A DNA stretch of 64,000 bases from an uncultured Eubacterium sp. (GTDB lineage Bacteria; Bacillota; Clostridia; Lachnospirales; Lachnospiraceae), in assembly GCA_910577225.1 (NCBI GenBank), contig CAJTMV010000007.1, positions 65,147-129,146 of the forward strand, read 5' to 3'. Position numbers and translations under genes: made by a program. Under the pieces are notes generated by a model. The model saw only the letters and a program-made list of their open reading frames with translations. It ran no database searches and was not told the origin of the DNA. Below, piece by piece: positions 53,851-63,750 of the stretch (its first letter is position 1; each line of letters opens with the position of its first letter).

Positions 53851-53882
53851 AGGGGTTGGCAGAAAACTGTCAATCCCTTTTT
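53851..53882 (+). terminator. Rho-independent terminator after pgi
   Basis: AGGGGTTGGCAG pairs with CTGTCAATCCCT across AAAA, followed by T5. Confidence 0.85.
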
Positions 53883-53961
53883 GTATGCATATTTGTGCGT
53901 ATTCGACAGGGTATGTGAAACATAAGTGAAAAATATGGAATAAAAAAATTATAAAAAAAAT

Positions 53962-53990
53962 TTGACAAAGTGATTACAAAGTGATAAAAT
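53962..53990 (+). promoter_or_regulatory. Sigma-A promoter of the cell wall hydrolase gene
   Basis: A perfect TTGACA (53962-53967), 17 bases, TAAAAT (53985-53990). A long AT-rich 5' leader of about 100 bases follows. Confidence 0.8.
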
Positions 53991-54098
53991 GCAATCGTAA
54001 CAAAGTTGTAACAAATGTAATAAAAAATGAATAAAATAGAACAAAAATGTAATTAACAAATTAAATTTTATTCATGGAAAAAACGGAGGTTTATTACT

Positions 54099-55400
54099 AT
54101 GCGAGGAAATAAGAAACTGGCGCAAGGAATTGCGGTTGCAGGTGCAACAGGAGTACTTGTGTGTACAGTGACCTTTTCCCAACCACAGATAATGCAGACC
54201 GAAGAAACGATAAAGATTACTGAAAATGGTACGGCAGGCATTATGACAACATGGAGTCAGAAGGAAGAGCCAGAAGCGACGATTGAAAAACTGGATATCG
54301 ATACGGTATCGTCAGCACTACCATTTTCCAGTCTGAACACAGATACACGCACAGATGATTCTGAAATGCCCATAGATGCGAGCATATCTGCTCCATACCA
54401 AAAAAGTACATCGGTATTTGAAAAGACAAAAGAAATTAAAACAAAAGAAGTAAATGAAAAAGATTTGAAAAAAGCAAAAGATCAGACAAAGGCGGATTCA
54501 GCAAAAAAATGGAAAAATAAGCTGATGGCGCGCGTGGATGATTGTTTAAATATACGGGAGGCTGCCAGCGAAGATTCTGCAGTATTAGGAAAACTTCGCA
54601 AAGGCGACGCTGCAAAGGTTGTAAAGAAAGGTAAGACATGGACGAAAATAAAGTCTGGTTCCGTAGCCGGATATGTAAAAAATGAATATTGCGTATATGG
54701 AGCAAAAGCATATAAGCTGGCAAAAAAAATCTGCAAGACATATGCGACAGTACAGGCAGATGGTCTTCGTATCCGACAGAAAGCAAATGAAAATTCGGTG
54801 GCATTAGAAGCCGCGTTTAAAGGTGATAAACTGCTTGTAAATAAAAAAGCGAAACAAAAAGACGGCTGGGTCGTTGTCAAATTAAACGATCTGAAAGGAT
54901 ATGTTTCGGAAGATTATGTAAAAGTAGGACTTGGCGTCGGCGAAGCAATTTCTATTGAAGAAGAGCAGGCAATGATTGCAGCACAGAAAAAAGCCGAGCA
55001 GGCTTCTCTTCGAAGCGTGTCTTCTTCTGCAGGCAGTACGGCAGCTGCAAGCTCTGCAGCTGTATCTTCTGGAGATTTGACATTACTCTCAGCTATTATT
55101 TTCTGTGAGGCAGGCGGAGAGAGTTATGCCGGGCAGGTAGCAGTTGGAGCAGTTGTGTTAAATCGTGTGAAAAGCTCATCTTTTCCAAACAGCATATCAG
55201 GCGTCGTTTACCAGAGCGGACAGTTTTCGCCGGTAGCAAATGGAGCACTGGCAAGAGCATTAGCGAATGGAAATTATCGACACTGTACTTCTGCGGCACA
55301 GGCTGCGCTTGCAGGTAGTGACAATACCGGAGGGGCAAAATTTTTCCATCGTGTCAACGGAGCTGCAGGTCTTGTAATTGGAAATCATGTTTTTTATTAG
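54099..55400 (+). CDS. Secreted cell wall hydrolase (SleB-like) with two SH3 domains
   Basis: 433 residues. A signal peptide (basic start, then GIAVAGATGVLVCTVTFS) is followed by a disordered Lys/Thr/Asp-rich stretch, two bacterial SH3 domains (about 145-200 and 210-275; LNIREAASEDSAVLGKL and LRIRQKANENSVALEAA), a Ser/Ala linker, and a C-terminal SleB/CwlJ hydrolase domain (SAIIFCEAGGESYAGQVAVG with the catalytic-type Glu, to the end). Such enzymes cut peptidoglycan. Own promoter and terminator. Confidence 0.88.
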   Translation: MRGNKKLAQGIAVAGATGVLVCTVTFSQPQIMQTEETIKITENGTAGIMTTWSQKEEPEATIEKLDIDTVSSALPFSSLNTDTRTDDSEMPIDASISAPYQKSTSVFEKTKEIKTKEVNEKDLKKAKDQTKADSAKKWKNKLMARVDDCLNIREAASEDSAVLGKLRKGDAAKVVKKGKTWTKIKSGSVAGYVKNEYCVYGAKAYKLAKKICKTYATVQADGLRIRQKANENSVALEAAFKGDKLLVNKKAKQKDGWVVVKLNDLKGYVSEDYVKVGLGVGEAISIEEEQAMIAAQKKAEQASLRSVSSSAGSTAAASSAAVSSGDLTLLSAIIFCEAGGESYAGQVAVGAVVLNRVKSSSFPNSISGVVYQSGQFSPVANGALARALANGNYRHCTSAAQAALAGSDNTGGAKFFHRVNGAAGLVIGNHVFY

Positions 55401-55411
55401 AAAAAAAGGGC

Positions 55412-55450
55412 AAAAAAGGCCGCTGTACAGGAGTACAGTGGTCTTTTTTT
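55412..55450 (+). terminator. Rho-independent terminator after the cell wall hydrolase
   Basis: AAAAAGGCCGCTGTAC pairs with GTACAGTGGTCTTTTT around a short loop, ending in T7. Confidence 0.85.
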
Positions 55451-55482
55451 GTTAATAATCCAATGTTTCGGCGTTTTCATGG

Positions 55483-55511
55483 TTGTAAATCGAGTTTAAT
55501 TATAGTATGAT
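55483..55511 (+). promoter_or_regulatory. Sigma-A promoter of the SPFH gene
   Basis: TTGTAA (55483-55488), 17 bases, TATGAT (55506-55511), about 98 bases before the start. Confidence 0.6.
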
Positions 55512-55608
55512 AAAGAAAATTTATAGAACATCCATTGTTAACGGGATGTGTAATTGTATAGCTATTCCTGTATATGGACAGCTATACAAACGTAAAGGAG
55601 GAATGCGT

Positions 55609-56538
55609 ATGGAAGCATTGATCACAGCTGTTGTCCTGGTGATCGTTGTTCTTTTGGTAGCGGTATCCTGTATTAAGATCGTACCGCAGGCTCATGCAGC
55701 AGTTATCGAAAGACTTGGCGGTTATCTTGCGACATGGGGCGTTGGGATTCATTTTAAAGCGCCGTTTATTGACAGAGTTGCAAAGAGAGTATTGCTGAAA
55801 GAACAGGTTGTTGACTTTCCGCCTCAGCCTGTAATCACAAAGGATAACGTTACAATGCAGATCGATACAGTTGTATATTTTCAAATTACAGATCCAAAAC
55901 TCTTTGCATACGGAGTGGAAAATCCAATAATGGCAATCGAAAATCTTACAGCTACAACGCTGCGTAATATTATCGGTGATCTGGAACTGGATGAAACACT
56001 GACATCCAGAGAAACCATCAATACAAAAATGCGCGCTTCCCTGGATGTCGCTACAGATCCATGGGGAATCAAGGTGAATCGTGTGGAGCTGAAAAATATT
56101 ATTCCGCCGCAGGCGATACAGGATGCGATGGAAAAGCAGATGAAAGCAGAACGCGAAAGACGAGAGGCGATCTTAAAAGCAGAGGGAGAGAAAAAATCTA
56201 CGATACTTGTAGCAGAGGGTAAGAAGGAATCTGCAATTCTGGATGCAGAGGCAGAAAAGCAGGCTGCCATTCTTATTGCGGAAGCGCATAAAGAAGCTAT
56301 GATCCGTGAAGCGGAAGGGCAGGCTGAGGCAATTCTTAAAATACAACAGGCAAATGCAGACGGTTTAAAATTTTTAAAAGAGGCTGCGCCAGATGCAGCG
56401 GTATTGCAGTTAAAGAGTCTGGAGGCATTTGCAAAGGCAGCAGATGGAAAAGCGACAAAAATTATTATTCCATCAGAGATCCAGGGCGTGGCAGGTCTGG
56501 CAAAATCCATTGTTGAAGTTGGGACAGAGAAAAATTAA
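55609..56538 (+). CDS. SPFH/band 7 membrane protein (QmcA/stomatin-like)
   Basis: 309 residues: an N-terminal membrane anchor (LITAVVLVIVVLLVAVSCI), the SPFH domain (VPQAHAAVIERLGGYLATWG, VITKDNVTMQIDTVVYFQI, NLTATTLRNIIGDLELDETL), and a long Glu/Ala/Lys coiled coil with repeats of the form AEGEKK/AEAEKQ. Such proteins form large ring-like membrane assemblies and associate with FtsH-type proteases. ATG 55609 follows AAAGGAGG by 7 bases. Usually paired with an NfeD protein; none is next to it here. Confidence 0.92.
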   Translation: MEALITAVVLVIVVLLVAVSCIKIVPQAHAAVIERLGGYLATWGVGIHFKAPFIDRVAKRVLLKEQVVDFPPQPVITKDNVTMQIDTVVYFQITDPKLFAYGVENPIMAIENLTATTLRNIIGDLELDETLTSRETINTKMRASLDVATDPWGIKVNRVELKNIIPPQAIQDAMEKQMKAERERREAILKAEGEKKSTILVAEGKKESAILDAEAEKQAAILIAEAHKEAMIREAEGQAEAILKIQQANADGLKFLKEAAPDAAVLQLKSLEAFAKAADGKATKIIIPSEIQGVAGLAKSIVEVGTEKN

Positions 56539-56563
56539 GTAACAGGCAAATGACTGATTTCAA

Positions 56564-56599
56564 TGGTGGCAGGAGTAGGTATTTCCTATTCCTGCCATT
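56564..56599 (+). terminator. Hairpin after the SPFH gene
   Basis: AATGGTGGCAGGA pairs with TCCTGCCATT around a short loop. The T-run is poor, so termination is uncertain. Confidence 0.45.
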
Positions 56600-56690
56600 A
56601 CCCGTTTCATAAATATTATTTAGTTAACTGAGGAAGATATACGAATAAAGGAAAAGAATGTTTTGAAAGGTAAGAAAGGTGGGAATGCAA

Positions 56691-57680
56691 ATGAATTTAC
56701 AGGGCAGACATTTTCTAAAGCTGCTCGATTACACGCCGGAAGAGATTTTGTATCTGATCGATCTTTCGGCTGAGCTCAAGGAAAAGAAGAAAAAAGGAGT
56801 GATACATCAGGAGCTGTCTGGCAAAAACATTGCGTTAATTTTTGAAAAAACGAGCACAAGAACACGCTGTTCTTTTGAAGTTGCAGCTCATGATCTGGGG
56901 ATGCATGTAACATATCTGGATCCTTCAGGTTCCCAGATTGGAAAAAAGGAAAGTATTGCAGATACGGCAAGGGTACTTGGAAGAATGTTTGATGGTATTG
57001 AGTATCGCGGGTTTGGACAGGAAATCGTCGAGGAGCTTGCAAAATATGCAGGCGTGCCGGTGTGGAACGGTCTTACGAATGAATTTCATCCGACACAGAT
57101 GATTGCAGACATGCTTACGATCAAAGAACATCTTGGCCGTCTGAAAGGAGTAAAGCTCGTGTATTTTGGAGATGCCAGATATAATATGGGCAATTCTCTA
57201 ATGGTAACCTGTGCGAAGCTGGGAATGAACTTTACAGCCTGCACGAACAAAAAATATTTTCCTGATGAAAAGCTGGTAACAATTTGTAAGGAACTTGCGG
57301 TGCAGACAGGCGCAGAGCTGACCTTTACAGAAAATGTGCAGGAAGCAGCTGCAGGCGCAGATGTAATTTATACTGATGTATGGGTATCGATGGGGGAACC
57401 AGAGGAGGTGTGGAAAGAAAGGATAAATGATTTGAAACCGTATCAGGTAAATGCAGATGTAATGAAAGCGGCAAAAGAAAATGCGATTTTTATGCATTGT
57501 CTGCCGGCATTTCATGATTTGCAGACAACGATCGGTCAGAAGGTATTTGAGCAATTCGGATTACAAGAGTTAGAAGTTACAGATGAGGTATTTGAAGGCG
57601 GCAGGTCGGTTGTGTTTGACGAAGCAGAGAACCGTATGCACAGTATCAAAGCAATCATGTGTGCGACAATGCCATGCTGA
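56691..57680 (+). CDS. argF: Ornithine carbamoyltransferase
   Basis: Makes citrulline from ornithine and carbamoyl phosphate (arginine synthesis, or the reverse in catabolism). Motifs: carbamoyl-phosphate STRTRCSFE, HPTQ (EFHPTQM), and ornithine-binding HCLPAFHD. About 329 residues, as usual. ATG 56691 is chosen as it gives MNLQGRHFLKLLDY, the conserved start, 8 bases after AAGGTGGG; ATG 56685 and GTG 56679 are alternatives. No other arg gene is adjacent. Confidence 0.95.
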   Translation: MNLQGRHFLKLLDYTPEEILYLIDLSAELKEKKKKGVIHQELSGKNIALIFEKTSTRTRCSFEVAAHDLGMHVTYLDPSGSQIGKKESIADTARVLGRMFDGIEYRGFGQEIVEELAKYAGVPVWNGLTNEFHPTQMIADMLTIKEHLGRLKGVKLVYFGDARYNMGNSLMVTCAKLGMNFTACTNKKYFPDEKLVTICKELAVQTGAELTFTENVQEAAAGADVIYTDVWVSMGEPEEVWKERINDLKPYQVNADVMKAAKENAIFMHCLPAFHDLQTTIGQKVFEQFGLQELEVTDEVFEGGRSVVFDEAENRMHSIKAIMCATMPC

Positions 57681-57792
57681 AAAAAATCGCAGCCTGTAAC
57701 TGCTTTTGGGAACCGTGTATTCTGTATATCAGACGCAACAGCGATATTTTGAATATGCAAAGGCTCCTGTATAAGAAATGGGGTAGAGCGAA

Positions 57793-58770
57793 ATGAAAGC
57801 AGAAATACTAGCGGCACTTAGGGCATCAGACGGTTATGTATCCGGACAGGATTTGTGTGGAAAGTTCGGGGTCTCCCGTACAGCGATATGGAAGGCGATT
57901 AATCAGCTGAAACAGGCAGGATATGAGATTGAGGCAGTTCAAAACCGTGGATACCACATTGTATCTACACCAGATATCCTGAGTGAAAACGAATTAAGAA
58001 GTATCCGTAAGACGGAATGGCTTGGAAACAGAATTTATTATGAAGCAGAAATAGATTCCACAAATACGAAAGCAATGAAGCTCGCGGAAGAAGGAGCTCC
58101 GCATGGAACGATTGTAGTAACGGACCATCAGAAACATGGGCGGGGACGAAGAGGAAGAACATGGGAATCACCGGCAGGAGAGGCAATTGCAATGACTTTC
58201 CTGTTAAGGCCCAAGATCGATCCGAATAATGCGTCTATGCTGACGCTGATTGCAGCGATGGCAGTTGCCCGGGGAATTGAAGATGAAACAGGGCTGAAAG
58301 CCGGCATTAAATGGCCAAATGATGTAATTATTAACCGAAAAAAAGTCAGCGGAATACTGACAGAAATGAGCGCACAGGCGGATTATGTAAATCACATAGT
58401 CGTTGGTATCGGAATTAATGTTCATATCGATGAATTTCCGGAAGAACTCAAAAATATTGCAACGTCTATTTTGCTGGAACTGGGTATTAAAATCAATCGT
58501 GCAGCGTTAATTGAACGTATTTGCGAATATTTTGAGGCTTATTTTGAAGTTTTTCTCCAGACGGAAGATTTATCTGCGATATCGAAGCAGTATGACGCTT
58601 ATATGGTGAATCGAAATCAGCCGGTGAAAGTACTCGATCCAAAAGATACTTATGAGGGAACGGCGCGCGGGATTACAACAAGAGGAGAACTTCTCGTAGA
58701 TACCTGGGAATCCAGAAGACTGGTATCGTCGGGCGAAGTCTCTGTGCGTGGCATTTATGATTACATATAA
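57793..58770 (+). CDS. birA: Biotin-protein ligase and biotin repressor
   Basis: 325 residues. An N-terminal helix-turn-helix (SGQDLCGKFGVSRTAIWKAI) lets it act as a biotin-responsive repressor. The ligase domain has GRGRRGRTWESPAGE (biotinyl-AMP site) and KWPNDVIINRKKVSGIL, then a C-terminal SH3-like domain. It attaches biotin to acetyl-CoA carboxylase. It is followed after 13 bases by a DUF protein and then by coaX, a common clostridial order. Confidence 0.95.
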   Translation: MKAEILAALRASDGYVSGQDLCGKFGVSRTAIWKAINQLKQAGYEIEAVQNRGYHIVSTPDILSENELRSIRKTEWLGNRIYYEAEIDSTNTKAMKLAEEGAPHGTIVVTDHQKHGRGRRGRTWESPAGEAIAMTFLLRPKIDPNNASMLTLIAAMAVARGIEDETGLKAGIKWPNDVIINRKKVSGILTEMSAQADYVNHIVVGIGINVHIDEFPEELKNIATSILLELGIKINRAALIERICEYFEAYFEVFLQTEDLSAISKQYDAYMVNRNQPVKVLDPKDTYEGTARGITTRGELLVDTWESRRLVSSGEVSVRGIYDYI

Positions 58771-58783
58771 GGAGCAGATATAT

Positions 58784-59134
58784 ATGTATCAGGATGAAGT
58801 TGTGTTATGCGGTTCCAGCGCATATACGAAAAAGTTTTATTTGAACAGTGATTTTGAAAATCTGCCAGATCAGATTAAAAATGACCTGAAAATATTATGT
58901 GTACTGTATACGGAAGATGTGGGCGGTACTCTCCAGCTTGTATTTAATAAAGAGGGCAGTCTGATCTTTCATACAGAATGTGAAGAAAATGATTTTTTGT
59001 ATGATGAGATTGGAAGCGTATTAAAGATGAAACAGCTTCAGCAGACGAAACAGGATCTTTTTGAAGCGTTGGAAATGTTTTATAAAGTATTTTTTCTGGG
59101 AGAGGAGTTTGAGGAGGACCAGGGATGTTATTAG
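58784..59134 (+). CDS. Small DUF6145-like protein between birA and coaX
   Basis: 116 residues with no membrane segment (MYQDEVVLCGSSAYTKKFYL...; LKILCVLYTEDVGGTLQLVF). ATG 58784 follows AAGGAGC; a longer frame from 58748 overlaps birA. It overlaps the coaX start by 10 bases, which signals coupling. The family is a conserved Lachnospiraceae type of unknown role; the DUF number is from memory. Confidence 0.6.
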   Translation: MYQDEVVLCGSSAYTKKFYLNSDFENLPDQIKNDLKILCVLYTEDVGGTLQLVFNKEGSLIFHTECEENDFLYDEIGSVLKMKQLQQTKQDLFEALEMFYKVFFLGEEFEEDQGCY

Positions 59135-59892
59135 TAACGGATGTAGGAAATTCAAATATTACGTTAGGTGTATTTGACGGAGAAAAACTGGAGGCTACGT
59201 TTCGTCTGACAACGAAAATACCACGTACTTCAGATGAGTATGGGATCGTTTTGCGCAACCTCTTGCAGCATAGTCAGATCAGGGTAACAGATATTCTGGC
59301 TGTTGTGATATCTTCAGTCGTACCGAATGTTATGCATTCGCTGACGAGCGCTATTATTAAATATATCCATGTGACTCCGATTATTGTGGCGCCTGGCATT
59401 AAGACAGGAATTCGGATTGCAACAGAGAATCCAAGACAGATTGGTGCGGATCGTATCGTGGATGCGGTTGGAGCTTACGGGTTGTATGGGGGACCGGTAA
59501 TTGTAATAGATTATGGGACAGCGACTACGTTTGATCTTGTGGATGCATCTGGTGCATTTGCAGCAGGTGTTATTGCACCGGGGATCCGCACTTCTGCAAA
59601 AGCATTATGGGAAGAAGCTGCAAAACTTCCGGAAATTGAAATCTGTAAACCGAAAAGCATTCTGGCTCAGGAGACTATCAGCAGTATGCAGGCGGGACTT
59701 GTATACGGGCAGATCGGGCAGACAGAATATATTATCAGGCATATGAAAGAAGAATTTGCTGATGAAAATGTAAAAGTTGTAGCAACCGGGGGGTTGGGTA
59801 AAACAATTGCATCTGAAACAAATTATATTGATATTTATGATCCAAATCTGACTTTGCAAGGGATGCGGCTCATTTATGAAAAACAAAAATAG
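59125..59892 (+). CDS. coaX: Type III pantothenate kinase
   Basis: Phosphorylates pantothenate in CoA synthesis, a feedback-insensitive ASKHA-fold enzyme of 255 residues. Motifs: DVGNSNITLGVFDG (P-loop-like), RQIGADRIVDAVGAY, VIDYGTATTFDLVD and GGLGKTIASE. ATG 59125 overlaps the previous gene. It pairs with birA, a frequent association of cofactor genes. Confidence 0.95.
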   Translation: MLLVTDVGNSNITLGVFDGEKLEATFRLTTKIPRTSDEYGIVLRNLLQHSQIRVTDILAVVISSVVPNVMHSLTSAIIKYIHVTPIIVAPGIKTGIRIATENPRQIGADRIVDAVGAYGLYGGPVIVIDYGTATTFDLVDASGAFAAGVIAPGIRTSAKALWEEAAKLPEIEICKPKSILAQETISSMQAGLVYGQIGQTEYIIRHMKEEFADENVKVVATGGLGKTIASETNYIDIYDPNLTLQGMRLIYEKQK

Positions 59893-59974
59893 TTTATAAT
59901 AAAAAGTATAAAAATGTCTGATCGGAAAAAGATCGGAAAAATGCAGATCAATAAATAAATTCAGGGAATATGGA

Positions 59975-60958
59975 ATGAGACAGTTAGAAATAGGAAATGT
60001 AAGATTAAAGAACAACTTGATTCTGGGTCCGATGGCAGGTGTAACCGACCTGCCATTTCGTCTGCTTTGCGCTGAACAGGGCGCCGGACTGGTATGTATG
60101 GAGATGGTTAGTGCAAAAGGGATTTTGTATAACAATAAAAATACGGAAGCATTACTGACAATCGACGAAAAAGAACATTCGGTAGCTTTGCAGTTTTTTG
60201 GTGCAGATCCGGATATTATGGCAGAAATGGCGAAAAAGATCGAGGATCGTCCGTTTGATATTCTGGATATCAATATGGGTTGTCCTGTACCAAAGGTAGT
60301 CAATAACGGAGAAGGCTCTGCTCTGATGAAAAATCCGGTACTGGCCGGCCGCATTATAGAGAAAATGGTGCAGGCCATTCAGAAACCTGTTACGGTAAAA
60401 ATCCGAAAAGGGTTTGACGAGCAGCATATAAACGCTGTAGAGATGGCGCATGTGGCACAGGAATCAGGCGCTTCGGCAGTAACTGTTCATGGGCGTACGA
60501 GAGAACAATATTATTCAGGCGAGGCGGATTGGGATATTATACGTCAGGTAAAGGAGGCTGTATCGATTCCGGTTATTGGAAATGGAGATCTGCGTACGGC
60601 ACAGGATATACAGAAAATCAGGGAACAGACCAGATGTGATGGATTTATGATAGCAAGAGGCGCACAGGGAAATCCATGGATCTTCGCACAAATCCTGCAT
60701 AAACTGAATACAGGGGAAGACGCAAAAAAACCATCGGCAGCCACAGTTGCACAAATGGCGCTGCGTCATGCACAGATGCAGCTGCAGTTAAAAGGCGGCT
60801 ATACCGGTATGCGCGAAATGCGTAAACATGCTGCCTGGTATACGAGCGGCTATAAGCATGCTTCCAGATTACGCAGTGAATTGAATACGGTTGAAACATA
60901 TGAGCAGCTGGAGGAGTTAATGAAGAAGTTTGTGGCAGCTGTCGAAAAAACAAGCTGA
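59975..60958 (+). CDS. dusB: tRNA-dihydrouridine synthase
   Basis: Reduces uridines in tRNA with FMN and NADPH. 327 residues: GPMAGVTDLPFRLLCAEQGA, the catalytic Cys in NMGCPVPKVVNNGEGSALM, TVKIRKGFD, GRTREQYYSGEADWD, and GNGDLRTAQD. It is a DusB-type enzyme, the usual Firmicutes class, and starts at ATG 59975 after an AGGGAATATGGA stretch with a weak ribosome site. Confidence 0.93.
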   Translation: MRQLEIGNVRLKNNLILGPMAGVTDLPFRLLCAEQGAGLVCMEMVSAKGILYNNKNTEALLTIDEKEHSVALQFFGADPDIMAEMAKKIEDRPFDILDINMGCPVPKVVNNGEGSALMKNPVLAGRIIEKMVQAIQKPVTVKIRKGFDEQHINAVEMAHVAQESGASAVTVHGRTREQYYSGEADWDIIRQVKEAVSIPVIGNGDLRTAQDIQKIREQTRCDGFMIARGAQGNPWIFAQILHKLNTGEDAKKPSAATVAQMALRHAQMQLQLKGGYTGMREMRKHAAWYTSGYKHASRLRSELNTVETYEQLEELMKKFVAAVEKTS

Positions 60959-61101
60959 TCGATGACAGGAAGAATAATTATTTTAAGACCGATGATTCAA
61001 ATAATCGTTATAAGGATAACGGATCGATTGTTACAAAACAATCATCAGAAGAGAGTTTCGGACATATAATTTAGAAAATACCGGGATGGACAGGATTACA
61101 G

Positions 61102-61752
61102 TTGTTATTTCAAAGTTTATGGGCGTGGATCGATTTGCTGCGTACACGAAAAAGTATACACCATGTGGAGGGAGAGCATGCGATACAAGACAGAAGCAGT
61201 AAACCCGCGTTTTCTCCCCTGACTTATAAAAACCCGTATATCGTATTTATGCATAAGATTATTGCCAGCGTCATCCTCCAGAGAAAGATTTCTTTTCAAC
61301 GACTGGAATTGGTTATTATCGATGCAGAAGAAAACAGGGATCAGGATGATAACGATATTCGGGCAGTTCTTTTAGAGCTGGATCAGCGGCTGAATTATTT
61401 ATTATTGGTTACAGACCGGCCGGAACGATATGCGGATTTTGCAGATGAAATGTATGAAGAAAACGGACTGATTGTTCAGCTGGCAGCGAAATCACTATAC
61501 AGGCAGACGAGAGGAAATGTGATTCTGGATTTTGAACGAACCAGTGATCTGATGGGTAAAACGACAGAGTGCAGTAAAACAGTATATCTTCCAATATATA
61601 AAAGACCGTGGGAAGTCGGCGAAAACCTTGACATTCTTGTGCCTGTTGGGTATAATACTTTGGTTGTGGGTGGCATTTTGCCGGAAGACTGGCAGGAGGG
61701 CCGTTACATGAACGAAAGAGATCGATTGGATATGGAATTCAGGAAAGGTTGA
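61102..61752 (+). CDS. Unknown protein between dusB and greA
   Basis: A 216-residue protein with a polar first third and an alpha/beta remainder (LELVIIDAEENRDQ, YLLLVTDRPERYADFADEMY, VILDFERTSDLMGKTT). I do not recognise it. The start is uncertain, as TTG 61102 lacks a ribosome site. It overlaps greA, or ends 5 bases before it, depending on the greA start, and is likely co-transcribed. Confidence 0.55.
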   Translation: MLFQSLWAWIDLLRTRKSIHHVEGEHAIQDRSSKPAFSPLTYKNPYIVFMHKIIASVILQRKISFQRLELVIIDAEENRDQDDNDIRAVLLELDQRLNYLLLVTDRPERYADFADEMYEENGLIVQLAAKSLYRQTRGNVILDFERTSDLMGKTTECSKTVYLPIYKRPWEVGENLDILVPVGYNTLVVGGILPEDWQEGRYMNERDRLDMEFRKG

Positions 61753-61757
61753 GAGGC

Positions 61758-62240
61758 ATGGAAAAGAAAAATATTTTAACTTATGAAGGCTTACAGAAAC
61801 TGGAAAATGAATTACAGGATTTGAAACTGGTAAAACGAAAAGAAATTGCTCAGAAAATCAAGGAAGCCAGAGAACAGGGAGATTTATCCGAGAATGCCGA
61901 ATATGATGCGGCAAAAGATGAGCAGCGAGACATCGAAGCACGTATTGAGGAGTTAGAGAAAATTCTCAAAAATGCGGAAGTCGTTGTCGAAGAGGAAGTG
62001 GACCTGGATAAAATCAACGTAGGCTGCCTTGTTAAAATCCTGGATTGTGAATTTGACGAAGAATTAGAATACAAAATTGTAGGATCTACAGAAGCAAATA
62101 GTTTAAAAGGCAAGATTTCGAACGAATCTCCAGTCGGACGTGCATTACTTGGACATCAGATCGGAGATATCGTAGACGTTGAGACACAGGCAGGTATTTT
62201 ACAATATAAAGTATTAGAAATTCAAAGATCAAATGTGTAA
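61758..62240 (+). CDS. greA: Transcription elongation factor GreA
   Basis: 160 residues: an N-terminal coiled coil (LTYEGLQKLENELQDL, DLSENAEYDAAKDEQRDIEA with the tip acidic residues) and a C-terminal FKBP-like domain (KISNESPVGRALLGHQIGDIV). It rescues backtracked RNA polymerase by stimulating transcript cleavage. ATG 61758 follows AGAGG. It directly precedes lysS, a common Firmicutes arrangement. Confidence 0.96.
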   Translation: MEKKNILTYEGLQKLENELQDLKLVKRKEIAQKIKEAREQGDLSENAEYDAAKDEQRDIEARIEELEKILKNAEVVVEEEVDLDKINVGCLVKILDCEFDEELEYKIVGSTEANSLKGKISNESPVGRALLGHQIGDIVDVETQAGILQYKVLEIQRSNV

Positions 62241-62259
62241 ATACAACGGAGGATAGAAA

Positions 62260-63750
62260 ATGGCCGGACAGCAGAATCAGGACGTGAATCAGTTATTAAA
62301 GGTTCGACGTGAAAAATTACAGGAATTGCAGGAAAATGGGAAGGATCCATTTCAGATTACGAAATACGATGTATCACATCACAGCCAGGAAATTAAGAAT
62401 CGTTTTGAAGAATTGGAAAATGAAGAAGTATCGATTGCCGGACGTATGATGTTTAAACGGGTTATGGGGAAAGCGTCTTTTTGCAATATTCAGGATCTGG
62501 AAGGAAATATTCAGGCGTATGTGGCAAGAGACGATATTGGTGAAGACAGCTACAAGGACTTTAAAAAATACGACGTAGGCGATATTTTAGGAATAAAAGG
62601 AAAAGTATTTAAAACAAAAACCGGAGAGATTTCCGTACATGCAGGTGAAGTTGTATTGCTTTCAAAAAGTCTGCAGATTCTGCCTGAAAAATACCACGGT
62701 CTGACAGATACAGATATCAGATACCGTCAAAGATATGTAGATCTGATTATGAATGCGGATGTAAGAGAAACTTTTATCAGACGTTCTAAGGTCATTAGTG
62801 CAATTCGCCGTTATTTGGATAAAGAGAATTTTATGGAAGTAGAGACGCCAATGCTGGTATCTAATGCAGGCGGCGCGGCAGCAAGACCTTTTGAAACACA
62901 TTTTAATGCGTTAAATGAAGATCTGAAGCTGCGTATATCTCTGGAATTATATCTGAAGCGCTTAATTGTCGGCGGTCTGGAACGCGTGTACGAAATAGGT
63001 CGCGTATTTCGTAATGAGGGACTGGATACGAGACATAATCCGGAATTTACGCTGATGGAACTGTATCAGGCATACACAGATTATAATGGCATGATGGAAC
63101 TGACAGAGAATTTATACCGTTACGTGGCAGAAGAAGTAACAGGATCGCAGGTACTCACATATGGGGAACATACGATTGATCTGTCGAAACCATTTGAACG
63201 CATTACGATGGTCGATGCCGTAAAGAAATATGCCGGAGTTGACTTTCATGAGGTGCACTCGCTGGAGGACGCGAGAAAGCTGGCTGATGAGCATCATGTA
63301 GAATATGAAGAAAGACATCAGAAAGGTGATATCCTTAGTCTTTTCTTTGAGCAGTTTGCAGAAGAACATCTGATACAGCCGACATTTGTAATGGATCATC
63401 CAATTGAAATATCTCCTCTGACAAAGAAAAAACCAGAGAATCCGGATTATGTGGAGCGGTTTGAATTTTTCCTGAATGGATGGGAAATGGCGAATGCTTA
63501 TTCAGAACTAAACGATCCGATCGATCAGCGGGAAAGGTTTGAAGCACAGGAAACAGCTTTTGCAGCTGGTGATGAAGAAGCGAATCATACGGATGAAGAT
63601 TTTTTGAATGCTTTGAATATTGGGATGCCGCCGACTGGGGGCATTGGATTTGGGATTGACCGGATGGTTATGATTATGACGAATTCTTTGGCAATTCGTG
63701 ACGTTTTGTTGTTCCCTACAATGAAAACGCTTGGCGGAAAAGACCAGTAA
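62260..63750 (+). CDS. lysS: Lysyl-tRNA synthetase (class II)
   Basis: Charges tRNA-Lys. 496 residues: N-terminal OB fold (anticodon binding, about 60-165), then the class II core with motif 1 (FMEVETPML), motif 2 (FRNEGLDTRHNPEFTLMELYQ) and motif 3 (GIGFGIDRMVMIMT). ATG 62260 follows GGAGG 8 bases upstream. Greatly conserved and clearly intact. Confidence 0.98.
   Translation: MAGQQNQDVNQLLKVRREKLQELQENGKDPFQITKYDVSHHSQEIKNRFEELENEEVSIAGRMMFKRVMGKASFCNIQDLEGNIQAYVARDDIGEDSYKDFKKYDVGDILGIKGKVFKTKTGEISVHAGEVVLLSKSLQILPEKYHGLTDTDIRYRQRYVDLIMNADVRETFIRRSKVISAIRRYLDKENFMEVETPMLVSNAGGAAARPFETHFNALNEDLKLRISLELYLKRLIVGGLERVYEIGRVFRNEGLDTRHNPEFTLMELYQAYTDYNGMMELTENLYRYVAEEVTGSQVLTYGEHTIDLSKPFERITMVDAVKKYAGVDFHEVHSLEDARKLADEHHVEYEERHQKGDILSLFFEQFAEEHLIQPTFVMDHPIEISPLTKKKPENPDYVERFEFFLNGWEMANAYSELNDPIDQRERFEAQETAFAAGDEEANHTDEDFLNALNIGMPPTGGIGFGIDRMVMIMTNSLAIRDVLLFPTMKTLGGKDQ

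Noticed and set aside
60959..61101. Possible tRNA or riboswitch between dusB and the next gene
   Set aside because: Short dyads are present but there is no tRNA cloverleaf, CCA end or known riboswitch core.
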